Assembly (NCBI RefSeq): GCF_029873635.1
Contig: NC_080420.1
Coordinates: 123,946,719-124,010,718 of the forward strand
Origin: Malania oleifera
Lineage: Eukaryota > Streptophyta > Magnoliopsida > Santalales > Ximeniaceae
Reading direction: 5' to 3'
DNA length: 64,000 nt
Shown piece by piece: positions 22,161 through 34,270 of this stretch. How positions within the stretch are numbered: the stretch's first letter is position 1; each line of letters begins with the position of its first letter. Both the position numbers and the translations under genes were made by a program. The notes below the pieces were generated by a model, which ran no database searches, was not told the DNA's origin, and saw nothing but the letters and a program-made list of their open reading frames with translations.

Positions 22161-23540
22161 TAGCACCCAAAGACCTACTCCCTTTGTAGCAGATAACTAA
22201 AGAAGCAAGCCTAACCAACTCCCTACTCAACTTATTTGCCTTTTTCCTTTCGCCAAGACCCTCCTATTAAAATCTAGCTCTCTCTCCATTAGGAATCATC
22301 AAACTAAGATCCATGTCATTGAGAAGTTTTTAGCAGCCTATTGCTTTCGTCTCCTAAAAGGTCAGCCATACTGAATCTCTCCTCAATTTCTAGCACACTA
22401 AGGCATTTCGGTCATTTGAAGTTTGTATGAGTCTGCAGAGAAATAGGAAGAATTCCATGGGAATTTACAACATTATCATATGTCATTGACTCATAGTTCC
22501 CAAGTCCCTCATCTTGAGTTTGGTAAGGGAATAGGAATTATAGAATTTTCAAATATTCAAAATAGGGCAAGCTGACCCTAGCACTTGCTGATTGGTTCCT
22601 ACTAAAATCTCATTCCCTCCCTCATCCATATCTCCCTGTTCAAGACTAACCTAATGCTTGTTCACTAATGAGCCCCTAAAGGCCTAAATTAAGACCCACA
22701 ACCTCCACACCAACACCAATGTCCTCCAAACATCTCAGAATTTATATTTCAAGTTAAATGTTTCTGCATTACTTGCACTTTCTCCCATCTACCGCAACTA
22801 GTTGATAAGAAGTTCATTATCTTCAAGATCAAAAAAGGCTACTGAATGATCTTCTTCATCTTTGAAATCTAAAGGTAACTTCTCCAAGTCATTCAAATCC
22901 ATCACCTGCTTCCTTTATCAACATTGTTATCCAAATCTTTGGCATCCACTTCATTTTCACTCAGTTGTTTACCTCTAAGGGGGTGTTTGGTTCAAGGCAT
23001 CTTTCAACATTCTTCAAAATGTGATACCTACCATCTCATTCCCATGTTTATGTAGGAAACGAAATTTAAGGTGGTGGGCATTTTAACTCTCCTTGCGCTC
23101 GTCTCTTAGTCCCCTTAAAAAACATTTTTCCAACCCCTTGCTTCCTTTCCATCTAGCATGCATATCATTTGGATCACACCCTTATTTCGAAACTTCTCTC
23201 GAGATGAGGAAGTGCCTATAGCCATTCACCCTTAATTACATGACAATAAAATTATTAGATGCCCTGAAAATCCTTACCCACGGAGTTGCCGTTCTTTTGA
23301 AGAGAAACAAATGCAGCCCTATCGCTAACCATTGTTGTTCCCCAACTGATAGCAAGATATCAAAAAGAAGTGGATCATTTTTCTCTTCTATTATGAAAAA
23401 ATATCCTTTGTCATTGGGAGGAAAAAAAAATGTTCATCATAATGCATGAATCCTATGGTGTCGAAGGAAGACATTGTGCGAGTGCATCTCTCTCAGGTAT
23501 CTTGTCGGAACTGTGGCATCATGCTTGTGGAAAGAAAAAC
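22161..23540. other. Unassigned sequence upstream of LINE A
   Basis: No recognisable domain was found. The part nearest LINE A may be its ORF1-ORF2 spacer or 5' region. A GGGGGTGTTTGGTTC motif at about 22980 looks like the start of a hAT-type MITE, but no matching end was found. Confidence 0.45.
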
Positions 23541-23547
23541 AATTTTC

Positions 23548-23697
23548 ATTTTTTTTTTTCAAATTTTTCAAATAATTACAAAAAATGCCACCTTACTTTC
23601 TAATTTTCGAGTGTTTGGGTAGAAAAGTTGAAAAACTAAAAGATAAGCTAGCATTTTGTAATTATTTGAAAATTTGAAAATAAAAATATTTTCCACA
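23548..23697. repeat. MITE-like imperfect hairpin, ~150 bp
   Basis: TTCAAATAATTACAAAAAATGC on one side pairs with GCATTTTGTAATTATTTGAA on the other, around a ~70-bp loop. Size and AT-rich arms fit a miniature inverted-repeat element. No target duplication was identified. Confidence 0.5.
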
Positions 23698-23789
23698 ACT
23701 AAGCCAGCCCAAAGGAAATTACCTTTTCTTGTTTTTTTATCAAGAAAAAATAAATATAAAAAAAGAAAGTAAATATATAATAACAAAAA

Positions 23790-26520
23790 CAAGTCTCAAG
23801 TTTCATTCAGTGGGGTCGGCTACCAGCTACTTCAATCCTTTTCCACCAATTTACACAATTATAGGTAATTTCCTCCAACAAATTCATGGCTATTAAATCC
23901 TTAGTATCTCATTCAAAGTTATTTTAGGCCTTCCCTTACCCTTTCTACTGCTCCTCATAGTAACTAGCCCACTCCTTATTGGGGCACTATTTGGCCTAGG
24001 TTGTAGACGCCCAAACCATTTGAGACGTCTCTCCCTTTATCTTATCTTCTACTAAAACCTAACTTACCACGAATACGTTCATTCCTTAATTTATCTTTTA
24101 GCATTATACCACTCATCCACCTTAGCATTTTCATCTCAACAACTTTTACTTTTTGCATTTGCTGTTTCTTAGTCACCCAACATTTTGGTTCATAATAGCA
24201 TTGTTGTTCTTACAACCGTCCTACGGAACTTCCTTTTTACTTTTAAGGATATTCTAGAATCACACAACAAGCTCAAAGCACTTCTCCGTTTACCCATCCT
24301 GTTTTAACCCTATGCACTATATCTTCTTTAACTTCTCCTTCAGCTTGCATAATAGATCCAAAGTATGAAAACCTACTAGTGTTATTGATTTTTTTACCAT
24401 CAAGTTTACCCTTTTTTATGATATTCCTTTTACTATGACTGAAATTGCATTTCATATATTTTGTCTTACTTTTACTTAGAGATTCTACTCCACCCCTAGT
24501 TTCATCGATCAAGACAATATTGTTTGCAAAAAACATACACCATGGAACCTCATTTTGGATACTCTTAGTAAGTTCATCCATCACTAGAGCAAAAAAAATA
24601 AGGGCCCAAAGCAAATCCTTCATGAGCACCTCTTGTGATTGGAAATTCCCAAGCCTCTCGACCTGTAGTCCTAACGCTAGTCATTATTCCATCGTACATA
24701 TCCTTAATGACATCAGCATACCTACCACATACGCTCGTTTTTTTTTTCTTTCTAAAACCCACCATTTGTCAATGCAAACTTAAATATGGTCCTTCAACTT
24801 TTCCATTTTTCATATTTTTTAATGCAAACTTAACTTTATTACTCCAATTTTGCGAATAAATATCACATTTTTAGTCTTTTTCTCATTTGTCAATTCTAAA
24901 TTTAAGTCTTCTGCTTGGTTTTCATTAAATATTTAATCAAAAGTAACTTCGTCATCTTTTTTTTATGTCTTTTCCCTTAACCAAGACAATATCATTCTCA
25001 CTTTTTAAACATTTTACATTACCTAAGTCTTTGCTCTTCCTTCAGCTCTCGCAAGTTTTAATGTCTTTTACCCTTCCTTTGTATCTAATTTAACAAATAA
25101 ATTATTAAATGGTCTACGTTTAGCTTCACTAACGGCATTTTTTGCATCTTTTCTTGCCCCTTTATACTTTCCAAATTTTTTCATTTTCTACACTTTTGCT
25201 ATGTTTTATACCAAATTTTTTGTCTTTATAGCTTTTTGGACATCTTTATCCCACCTGTTCCTTCTTTGCTATCCAAGAATCTTCCTCTTGATTCACCTAA
25301 AATCTTTTTTGCTAATCTTTTTAACAAAGCTAGCTATCCTACTCCAAAGAGTGTTTGCCTACACCATCCTTTATTTTCCAAACAATATTTTTGATCATTT
25401 AATCTTTAAATTTTATTATATTTTTTCCCTTTAGATTTCACCACCCAGTTCTCTTCCGCTGATTTATATTACCCTTTCTCTTTCATTTCTTAATACATAT
25501 ATCTAACAGTAAAACTCTATGTTGTGTATTTAATCTTTCACTTGGGATAACTTTACAATCTTTACATAATAACTGATCTATCCTCCTAGTCAAGCAAAAT
25601 CTACTTGAACTTTATTTTGTCCACTCTCAAAGGTTATTAAGTTATTAAGTGTTCATGTCTCTTTTTAAAGCAGGTATTCATTGTAATGAAATCATATGGC
25701 ATGATGAAATCTAAGATCATGTCCCCAAACTCATTAACTCTATGTAACCTCTCATGACCTTCATTATCATTTCCAATTTGTCCATTCAATTCTACTCCTA
25801 TGAATATTTTCATAGTCCCAACACCTATTGTATAATACTATCCATATCTTCCGAAAAATGTCTTTTAAAGTTTTCTGCTAAGCCTAGTTCAGGAGCATAA
25901 GCACTAATGACATTTATTATCTCTTGACCTAAAAGCATCTTGATTTCTAAGATTCTATCTCCTACTCTTTTAACATCAACAACACCATCTTTTAAGTCTT
26001 TGTCTATAATGATTCAAACCCCATTCTTATGATTCTTATTTCCAGTGCACCATAGTTTGAATCTTGATTTTTCAGTTTCTCTAATTTTCTCCCTTACCCA
26101 CTTAGTTTCTTGAAGGTAGATTATATTGATTTTTCTTCAAATCATTGTATCCACTATCTCCATGCTTTTTCCCGTAAATGTCCCTGCTAATCTAATCGTA
26201 GTCTCCTAAACTAACTTCTTTAAATGCCCATATCCCAAATGATGTAAGAACCCCAGCATATTTGACACTACACTCGGGTGCCTACACGGCACGTCACTTC
26301 AGAGTGACAACCAAGCCCACCTTCGCCCACTTTTCGCTACATCTAAGTGGCATAGGTGCAACATGTCACTCTTAAGGGACGCCCCAATGAATAATCGGTA
26401 AGGATTCACATCAAAGTGATCTGACAAGCTTTATGGCTTACGCTACCTGTCAACTACCTAACGCAACCATCCTCATTTACTCAAGCTTGGGATCAATTGT
26501 ATGAAAATTTAAGACATTGA
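23790..26520 (-). pseudogene. RTE-type LINE (endonuclease and RT), near-complete but decayed
   Basis: Read on the minus strand. At 26250-25600 is an AP-type endonuclease with LQETKWV-like text, DKDLKDGVVDVKRVGDRI and INVISAYAPELGL. The RT at 24780-24270 includes EGFALGPY, FALVMDELTKSIQNEVPW and the catalytic box FFANNIVLIDE, where FADD is expected. Then come KLDGKKINNTSRFSYFGS and, frame-shifted, the C-terminal region to about 23800. The 3' end near the CCACTGAATGAAAC motif is typical of plant RTE LINEs. Both catalytic Asp residues are Asn. 26250-26520 is probably its 5' untranslated region. Confidence 0.85.
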
Positions 26521-26689
26521 GGCCATCACAGGCGGCATTAAAATAAATATATAATAAACAATGTTTTTAAAAATTTTACACGTCATTAGTTTTTTATTTT
26601 TATTGATTTTCAATAATATTTTAATAAATTTTAATTATTAAAGTATTTGAGATAGAGAAAAATTACAAAGGGATATTATTTTTTTCATA

Positions 26690-28690
26690 AGGAACATTTA
26701 TTGAAAAGACATCAAGGCAATGCTAGCCCATGGTACAGCAAGTCAAGCACACTAAAGGCTGTCACAAAAATCAAAGATTACATTATAGTCATTAACAACC
26801 GTCCCACTATGCCAGCTATTAACCACAGTAAACCAGTGCTCTTTGTTGATTTGGAGTGCTAAAGTTGAATTTTTGAACTCTCACCTATTCCTCTCTTTCC
26901 AAACACACTAGAAAATTGCAAGGGGAATGAGGGTCATAGCCTTTCTCTTCTCTTTGCTGCCTAAATACCTTTCTAGGCCTAGAGTTCCCCTACCACAAAG
27001 TTAGCGAAAACCCACCATTGTCCAATCAAAGTCAATGCCATATTTCAAAGATTCCTAGTCCAAGTACAATGAAGGAGGATGTTCTCTACTAATTCTGCGT
27101 CAGCCATGCAAAAGGGACATCTATTGGCGACTAACAGACCCCTTCTTTGCAGATAATCCAATGTCAAGATCTTACCTAAGTTGCCTACCAGGCAAGAAAG
27201 GTATCTTTTTTGGGGACAACTATCTTCTAAATCTAAGTCCAAGGGAAATAAAAGCTATTTGATTCCAAAGGAAAGAGCTTCCTGTAGTTGGATCTAACAG
27301 TGAAGACCCCCTTCTCATCAAAGACCCAAACTAGAAAATCCATACTATTCTGGTGCTGGAAGTTGTAGAGAAAGTTGTAGAAGTCTGTGAGCTGGTTTAG
27401 TTCCCAATCTTCCACATTGAAAGGGGAAGGAGAGACATTAAGTAAATGGGAAGATTTGTCAAGGTGCTTTTGAGAAGAGTGAGCCTACCACCTTTTGATA
27501 AAAAATTCCTCTTTCATACAGCCAACCCTTTTCTCAAAATTTTCAATGATGGGGTCCACACTCCTTTATCTTTGAATTTGGCATCAAGAAGTAGCCCAAG
27601 GTAGTTAATAAGGAAAGTTCCCATCTTGCAGCCAAGAAAGCCAACAAGGAGAGGCATGTCTACAGTTTCTCCAACCAAAATGATTTCACTTTTTCCAAGG
27701 TTAACTTTCAACCCTAAAATGCCTCATACCCTGCCAAGATATATCTCAAATTCAAAATAGGGAGAGGGTCATCCTCACCAAAAATGATAGTGCCATTTGC
27801 GAACAGGAGATGAGTGACCACCAAGGACCTTTCGTGCCTACCAATTCTAAGGCCTTTCATTAGCCCTTCTTCGACAGTTTTTTTCAACACGAGGCTTAGC
27901 ACCTCCATCACCACAATGAACAAAAAGGGGGATAAAAGATTCCCTTGCCTCAGTCCTCTAGAGGAGAATCAGTATGGCACCCAATGATTAACACTAAGAA
28001 ACTTGGTGTGTTGATGCAATGAGCTATCCAACTACACCCTTGCTCCCCAAATCCCATTTTCCTAAAAGTATAGAGAGGGAAGTTCCAATTAACGCGATCG
28101 AAGGCTTTCTCCGTTTCAAGTTCACACACCACCCGTGTTCCTTTTCCCTCTGATAAGTATTCACCACCTTGTTAGCTATGAGGGCTGCATCCATGATCCG
28201 TCTTCCCACCACAAAGGCATGTTGATGTTGCCCAATGACTTCCGAAGTGGCTCTTTGGATCCTCGTAGCAAGGATCTTATAAATGCTTCCCACCAAACTA
28301 ATTGGATGAAAGTCCTTAATGTTGGTTGCCCCGGGTTTCTTCAGGATCACGGTAAGAAAAGTGGCGTTGATGTTGCTCACAAATCTACTCGATCTAAAGA
28401 ATTCCTCAAAAGTGTTAATAAAGTCCTGCTTAAGCTTGCTCAATTTGACTAGAAGAATGATAAGGAGAACCCCTCTCGCCTTGGTGCTAAATTTTTTCTT
28501 ATTTTCTTTTACTTTCCTTTTCCTCTCACAAAGTCCTCTAACAAAGGCAAAGTGAAATACTATTTTCATAGTAGCTCGTGATAACATCTTGCATCCATAT
28601 ATAGAAAGGACTTTGTTTTCATTGCATAAATGGGAGATAAAGTAGAAAATGCATTTCTTAATATATTGGAACAATGTCTAGAAAAAGATC
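26690..28690 (-). pseudogene. L1-type LINE fragment (LINE C): RT and zf-RVT region
   Basis: Minus-strand pieces in order: NATFLTVILKKPGATNIKDFHPISLVGSIYKI in overlapping parts (28400-28230), EVIGQHQHAFVVGRRI, FDRVNW (about 28090), then VVTHLLFANGTIIFGED at 27780-27830. The catalytic FADD is FANG. NLGKSEIILVG and FLGCKMGTFLINYLGLLL follow, then the post-RT and zf-RVT block at 27045-27415 (CPFCMADAELVENILLHC). The 5' half (endonuclease) is missing. No target duplication was established. Confidence 0.85.
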
Positions 28691-29045
28691 CACTCTCAAA
28701 CAATCTGGATCAATGCTTTTAATCACCCAAGGTGGGGTTTTAGGAGCTATAGAGAGCTTGACAAACCTACAAGGGGGAGAATGGGAAATAGTGACTTACA
28801 ATTGCATCAAGTTGCCCAATCAAATGAATCATAATTCTCAATTCTACATGCCAGACCAAGATAGTCTGTCTAAAAGGAAACTTATGAACGAAAGCCCAGT
28901 TGAAGCATCATGGTTTGAATTTTAACGAATGGCATTTCAACTTTCTCACAAATCCCAAAGAGTAAAACTTTAAATCATCTTCATAACAAAAGGAACATTC
29001 AGCAACAAATGAAACCTACATGTTACTAGTTTTTCATTAGTAAAA
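28691..29045. other. Short spacer between LINE C and Copia 2
   Basis: Nothing was recognised with confidence. An 83-codon frame at 28674-28925 has no known motif. Confidence 0.4.
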
Positions 29046-29216
29046 TGGTTATTTAGTCTTTTAGCATTATTATTGTTATGTGTTAGAGTTTTTTTAGTAA
29101 TAAGTATGAGTTAGTAAGGGTATTATAGTCATTCCTATTGTACTTACATATATTATAAATAGAGGGAGAGACCTATCATTGTTTTTAGGTCTTCCATTTT
29201 ACCCAATTACTCAACA
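29046..29216 (+). repeat. 5' LTR of Copia 2 (171 bp)
   Basis: Begins TGGTTATTTAGTC and ends ACTCAACA. It contains the TATA box region TATTATAAATAGAGG and matches 34336-34503. Confidence 0.9.
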
Positions 29217-29452
29217 TGGTATCAGAGGCTCAGAGCTGGTTACCAGGAGATCCTGGGTTCTAGTCTTGTTGCCCGCATTTATTGTGTACATTTGAAAAAA
29301 AAATTATGTTCCCTATCACAGGTGTTATTTATCGTGTGTTTATCTCTCCACATGCTATCTAGCTGCACATGCGAGGGAGTGCTAAAGCTTGATATACATT
29401 GTTAGCCCACAACCTAACAGCTTAAGATTTTAGGTAAAGTGATACTCTAACA
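29217..29452 (+). mobile_element. TRIM interior plus one TRIM LTR, spliced into Copia 2 at the primer-binding site
   Basis: From the primer-binding site TGGTATCAGAGG, the sequence matches the TRIM interior at 12373-12527. It then has a purine tract (AGGGAG) and a 73-bp TRIM LTR (29380-29452) that begins TGCTAAAGC and ends CTCTAACA. The next bases are a second primer-binding site (TGTTATCAGAGC, 29453-29464) followed by Copia leader sequence (GTGATCCAAAC). The TRIM's own 5' LTR is absent and the Copia LTR takes its place. Confidence 0.85.
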
Positions 29453-30700
29453 TGTTATCAGAGCGTGATCCAAACTAAACCCTACTCTCCTCAGCCATCG
29501 CCAAAAAACATCATTCCCGCGGCTGTCCTTCCTAGATTCACCTCCATCCCATATTATTTCACAAAACCAACCATGCACCCATAAACAACCCCCCCCCCCC
29601 CCCGACAACTCATCCCACAAAACCTCATTGCCGAAGGACCCCCCCATGTGCCCCCACACACCAGCCAAATGTCGACCGGCCGACCCCACGCACTGGCGCG
29701 CGTGTGAATTTCCGGCCACCTTTTTTCTTTTTCTTTTTTTTCTCCTATGTCATGCTCTGATTCCTTCTCTAGCCTATATTATCAAGCTGTTAGGTCAGTT
29801 TTTTGCTCAAAAATTCAACCTTTTCCGACTATGCACTCACAAGCCCGCGGCTTTCCGTTAATTTTTGTTCAAGGCTGGTGGAAGCTTCTTTGAGAGTTTT
29901 TTGGAGCCATGGCAGCATCCATATGTTCAGTTGTGAGGCTGTGGCAGCGCTATATCTGTCAGTAAGTTGTTCACCTCGTCCGTGGCAGTGCGGCACCCAA
30001 GGAATGGTTGTTTGATGCTTCTGAAGCTGTTTATCAATGGTTATTGAGTTTATTGAGTCTGAAACAGTGGGATTTGCTGTGTTTTTTTCGATTCCCCATT
30101 CTAATTCCTTCCATATACCAAAATATCAGGCTGTTGGGCATGTGATTTTGCTCCAAGATCCAATCTTTGTTGTGACAATGCACTCATGGTAATTCATAAG
30201 TTGTTGTTCGGTGTTAGTAACGGTCATTGGTGACCTTCTTGGGGCAGTGGCAGTGCCCATAAGCTGTTTTTTTTTTGTGTGAGGCTGTGGCAGTGTTGCT
30301 TTCTTGGGGCTGCATCTAAGGTTGTTGGTGATTTGTTCATGGTAGTTTCGGTGGTTCACGTCTCCAATTGTTCCAGTGCTGAGTGTTGCTTTCTTGAGGC
30401 TGTGTGTGAGTTTCTTGGTGCTATGGCAGCCGTACTAATTTATCTGTGGCTTGTTCAAGGTGGGTCACCTTGTTCATGGTTGTTCTGATTGTTCCAACAA
30501 TTAATCTTATGATCATTGGTCTGAGTTTATGAATGTTGGGATGGCGTTTGCAAATCCCAAAAGTATGATTCCTTCATTAGTCACTTGTTTGAGTGAACTG
30601 CGTATTGTGACTATATCACAGGAGTATCCAAGGTTTCTACAGTATCAATTGTCTCAACAAGCATCTTATCACATTACTTTTTTGCCCAAAAAGGTAGTCC
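29453..30700 (+). other. Copia 2 leader with internal duplication; gag not recognisable
   Basis: The leader matches that of Copia 1 (8730-9300). A segment containing GCACTCATGG, GGAGCCATGGCAG-like and GTGAGGCTGTGGCAG words occurs about twice (29770-30000 and 30110-30480). A C run of about 14 lies at 29590-29603. Gag coding sequence is largely missing before the protease. Confidence 0.6.
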
Positions 30701-30952
30701 TGCATGTCATTTGGTATCCTTCAACTAGTCCTTGGAATATCGATTTTGCTGCCACTGACCATATAACAAATGCAACCAACTTCTTTTCTGATCTCCAATA
30801 TCCTAAAAATTTCCCTCAAGTTACCTTGCTGATGGATCCACAATTGTTGTTAAGGGGATAGGAACAATAAATCCTACTCCTTCTATATCTCTTTCTTCTA
30901 CTTTATACATTCCTAAATCTCCTTTCAATCTTATATCAGTTAGCAAGCTTAC
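30700..30952 (+). pseudogene. Copia 2 protease remnant
   Basis: Translation gives PWNIDFAATDHITNATNFFSD. The active site should read Asp-Ser-Gly-Ala-Thr; here it is Asp-Phe-Ala-Ala-Thr. A frameshift follows, then PTPSISLSSTLYIPKSPFNL. It stops at the hAT insertion and continues at 32216. Confidence 0.75.
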
Positions 30953-30960
30953 AAAGTCAC

Positions 30961-32215
30961 TAGGGGTGGAAAAACGGGTTGAAACCCGGTGGGTGATCCG
31001 TAACCCACCCGTCTAAATCGGGTTCGGGTTTAACAGAAGGTGACCCATTTATGTATGGGTCAGTACCTGCCAGGTAACCCTTTTAATTTGATATATATAT
31101 ACTAGGGTTCTCTTTCGCATAAATTAGCGGAAAAGGATTCATATAGCCGACCCCACCTAGTGGGACTTAAGGCTTGGTTTTGTTGTTGTTGTATATACTA
31201 GGGTTCTCTTCTCTCTACGTCTACCAATTCTCTCCCAACTTCCTGTCTCTCGACTCTCTCACATTCTCACTTCTCAGACTCAATTCTCACTTCTCACCCA
31301 TCTCTCTTGACTCATCTCAGACTCTCACCTCTAATCTGCAGAGCCTCTACAGTCTGCCGCAGAGGTGTGGCTGAGACGCTCTTATCATTCTCTCAATCTC
31401 TCGACTCTCTCACATTCTCATTTCTCAGTTCTCACTCAACTCTATCGACTCATCTCAAATTCCCAGTCATCTGCAAAGCAGCAGAGCCTCTGCCGCAAAG
31501 GCCAAGAGGCACATACGATCGAGCTTCTTTGATCCTTGTTGCCATCTCGATTTGTGAATTGATCGATTTGTGAATCAATCCTTGTTTCTTTGATCCTTAC
31601 TGCCATCAATCTATGAATCGATCCTTACTTCTTTGATCCTTACTGCGATCAATCTGTGAATTGATCGATCTATCAGGTTGGGGCTTTAGCTCCTCAATGA
31701 AGAAATGTTTATCAGCGATGGTGGAGAGGATTTACGAACCCTAATGCTTGGCCTTTATCGCAAGAGGGGGGCAGAGAGGGTTTTGGGTGCTTGTTTTCTG
31801 GTGGGCTACTCTCCGCTGTTGGATTTTGCGAGGAAGATAGATTGTCCCTTCTCACTGTCAATTTCAATTTGAAGGAATTGGAATAAATGAAATGAGTGGC
31901 TTAGTATTAGCACAATATACTCCCACGTAGATCTTAAAAAGAAATATAATGTACACAAATTTTTCACCATTTGAACTCATTCTCAAATTTTAAAGATAAA
32001 TTACATTAATAGATCTTAAACTATGACTCATATTTGACAATTACTTTTCTGTTTGTATTTTTCTATTTTTTATTTTCATTTTTCCATAGTTAAAAATAAT
32101 TAAATAATATTTTTATATAGGTCACTCGTTTATTAAACAAACGGGTTTGGGTTTAACCCCTACCCATTTACAACCCGCCCAAACCCCGACCCATTAACCC
32201 GTTTTGCCACCCCTA
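30961..32215. mobile_element. hAT-like non-autonomous transposon, 1255 bp
   Basis: Termini TAGGGGTGG and CCACCCCTA are perfect inverted repeats, and the 8-bp duplication AAAGTCAC (30953-30960, 32216-32223) is typical of hAT elements. Subterminal regions are rich in GGGTT/AACCC words (ACGGGTT, CCCGAC). There is no transposase frame. The interior has a long CT-rich, leader-like stretch (31200-31470) and a LINE/SINE tail insertion. It interrupts the Copia 2 protease/pre-integrase region. Confidence 0.92.
31115..31191 (+). mobile_element. 77-bp SINE/LINE 3'-tail insertion (Au-SINE-like) with 19-bp target duplication
   Basis: The insert contains GCCGACCCCACCTAGTGGGA and ends in TTGTTGTTGTTG, the characteristic 3' tail of the plant Au SINE and some RTE LINEs. 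It is flanked by perfect 19-bp copies of TATATACTAGGGTTCTCTT at 31096-31114 and 31192-31210. It is strongly 5'-truncated, so a SINE cannot be separated from a truncated LINE by this piece alone. Confidence 0.85.
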
Positions 32216-33240
32216 AAAGTCACTAAATTGTTCTATCACATTCCTTCCTGATTTTGTGGTTATCCAGGATTTGAAGATGAGAAAGACAATTGGCAGGGGT
32301 CATGAGGCTCGTGGACTTTACTACTTTTCGCCTTCTCCACCCATTGCCTGCACAGTCGCAGCTACACCACTTCAAACCCATTGTCGCCTTAGTCATCCGT
32401 CCTTGGACAAGTTGAAACAGTTAGTTCCTACATTGAGTTTTGTGTCTAATCTTGAGTGTGAGTCCTGACAATTTGGCAAGCATGAACATGTTCCCTTTGC
32501 TCCTTGGGTCAACAAACGGGTGGTTAGTCCTTTCATGCTTGTCTATTCTAATATTTGGGGTCCAAGTCGTGTGAGATCAAAGTTGGGATTTCGGTACTTT
32601 GTTACATTTGTTGATAACTACTCAAGGATGGCTTGGTTATATTTAATGAAAGATTGTTCCAAGTTGTTTGAAATCTTTTGTGCTTTTTGTCCCAAAATAA
32701 AGAATCAATTTGATATGCCAATAAGGATACTTCATAGTGATAATGCTAAGGAGTACTTCATTACCCAATTCAGTACTCATATGACTAACTTTGGTATGAT
32801 CCATTAGTCCTCTTATGCTCACGCTCCACAACAAAATGGAGTTGCAGAGCAAAAAAACAGAAATATTCTTGAAGTCACTCGTACCCTATTGTATCAAATG
32901 AATGTCCCCAAAGTCTTCTGGAGTGATGTTGTGCTCATAGCTTACTCCCTTATCAATAAAATGACATCCTCCCTCTGTCCATGGTGGTAAAATCTCATAT
33001 TTAGTTATCTTTACAAGGGCTCCTTTGTTCTCCCTTCCTCCTCATATATTTGGTTGTATGTCCTTTGCCCATCAACTATCTCTAGGAATGGATAAGTTGG
33101 ATCCTCGTGCTATCAAATGCATTTTTCTAGGCTATTCATATACTCAAAAGGGATATTGATGTTATAGTCCTACTTTACATCAATTCTTTGTCTTTGCTGA
33201 TGTCACCTTTTTTGAGTCGACATCATACTAATCCGATTCC
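32216..33240 (+). pseudogene. Copia 2 GAG-pre-integrase and integrase
   Basis: FVVIQDLKMRKTIGRG and LYYFSPSPP precede the zinc region (HCRLSHPS, CES-QFGKH). In the integrase core the first catalytic Asp is Asn (YSNIWGP), the second Asp is kept (ILHSDNAKEY), and the Glu is kept (QNGVAEQKN). Stops at about 32466 and 32806 and frameshifts after 32980 disable it. The IKCIFLGYSYTQKGY block follows near 33110-33160. Confidence 0.85.
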
Positions 33241-33599
33241 TTAAGTTATATTGAACTTGATGACTCCCTTCCTCTGCCTTGCCTTCCAGATCCAAACCTA
33301 GTATCTGTGCCCATTCCTCCTACATCTTCATCCAGTTTGAGTCCTTATCATCGCATGAATCATTTCAATTTGCATGCATACACACAGCGACTCAAGGGGG
33401 AAGTGCCTCCTCCAATTTCTACTACAGTGTCTCTAGTTTCCTCATCGGATGATCTTATTTCTCATGATGTTGATCCTCCAATAACTGTTCGAAAAGGTAA
33501 TCGCACTTGTACCCTATTCCAATCTGTAATTTTGTTTATTATGATTTCTTGTCACCCTCATATTAATGTTTTGCTAGTACTCTGTCTTTTGTTGCTCTT

Positions 33600-34270
33600 C
33601 CAAGATCTATTTCTAAAGCCTTATCCCATTCTGGGTCAATGGTTGAAAAGATGCGTGCACTACATGATAATGATACTTGGGATTTGGTACCTATTCCTCC
33701 TGATAAGTCCGTGGTTGGTTGTCGCTGGATATACAATGTGAAAGTAAATCCTGATGATTATGTGGCTCGTTTGAAGGTCCGCCTTGTTGCTAAAGGGTAT
33801 ACTCAGGTGTATGTTTTGGATTATTTAGACACATTCTCCCCGATTACTAAACTTGCCTCAGTACGTTTGTTCATTTCTTTAGCCACCACTTGTCATTGGC
33901 CTTTTTATCAATTAGATGTGAAGAATGTTTTCCTACATAGTGATCTTCATGCGGAGGTATATATGGAGCAACCCCTTGGGTTTGTTTCTCAAAGGGAGTC
34001 AGGCTTAGTATGTCAACCCAAGAAGTCATTGTATGGATTAGAACAATCTCCAAGAGCATGGTTTGGCCATTTTAGTGTTGTAGTACTTGAGTTCAACCTT
34101 CATCGATGTGCAGTATAGATCACTTTATGTTTTATCATCATGCTCCATCAGACAGTATTTTTCTTATTGTATATGTGGATGACATTGTGATCACTGGTGA
34201 TGATGGTTGTGGCATCCAAGACCTAAAGCTTTTTCTACTGAGTAAGTTTCAGACCAAAGACTTGGGAGGT
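33600..34270 (+). pseudogene. Copia 2 reverse transcriptase, C-terminally deleted
   Basis: A mostly open frame (33639-34118) carries WDLVPIPPDKSVVGCRWIYNVKVNPDD in pieces, then KVRLVAKGYTQ, YQLDVKNVFLHSDL, KSLYGLEQSPRAWF. After a frame change come VYVDDIVITGDD with both Asp residues intact and KFQTKDLG. At KDLG the frame jumps to HVKFICNKLGAYDI, the very end of the polyprotein. RNase H is therefore deleted. Confidence 0.88.

Noticed and set aside
22980-23010. GGGGGTGTTTGGTTC considered as a transposon terminus
   Set aside because: No complementary end or duplication found in the following kilobase.
28674-28925. 83-codon plus-strand frame considered as a host gene
   Set aside because: No motif, no splice signals, and it overlaps the end of LINE C.
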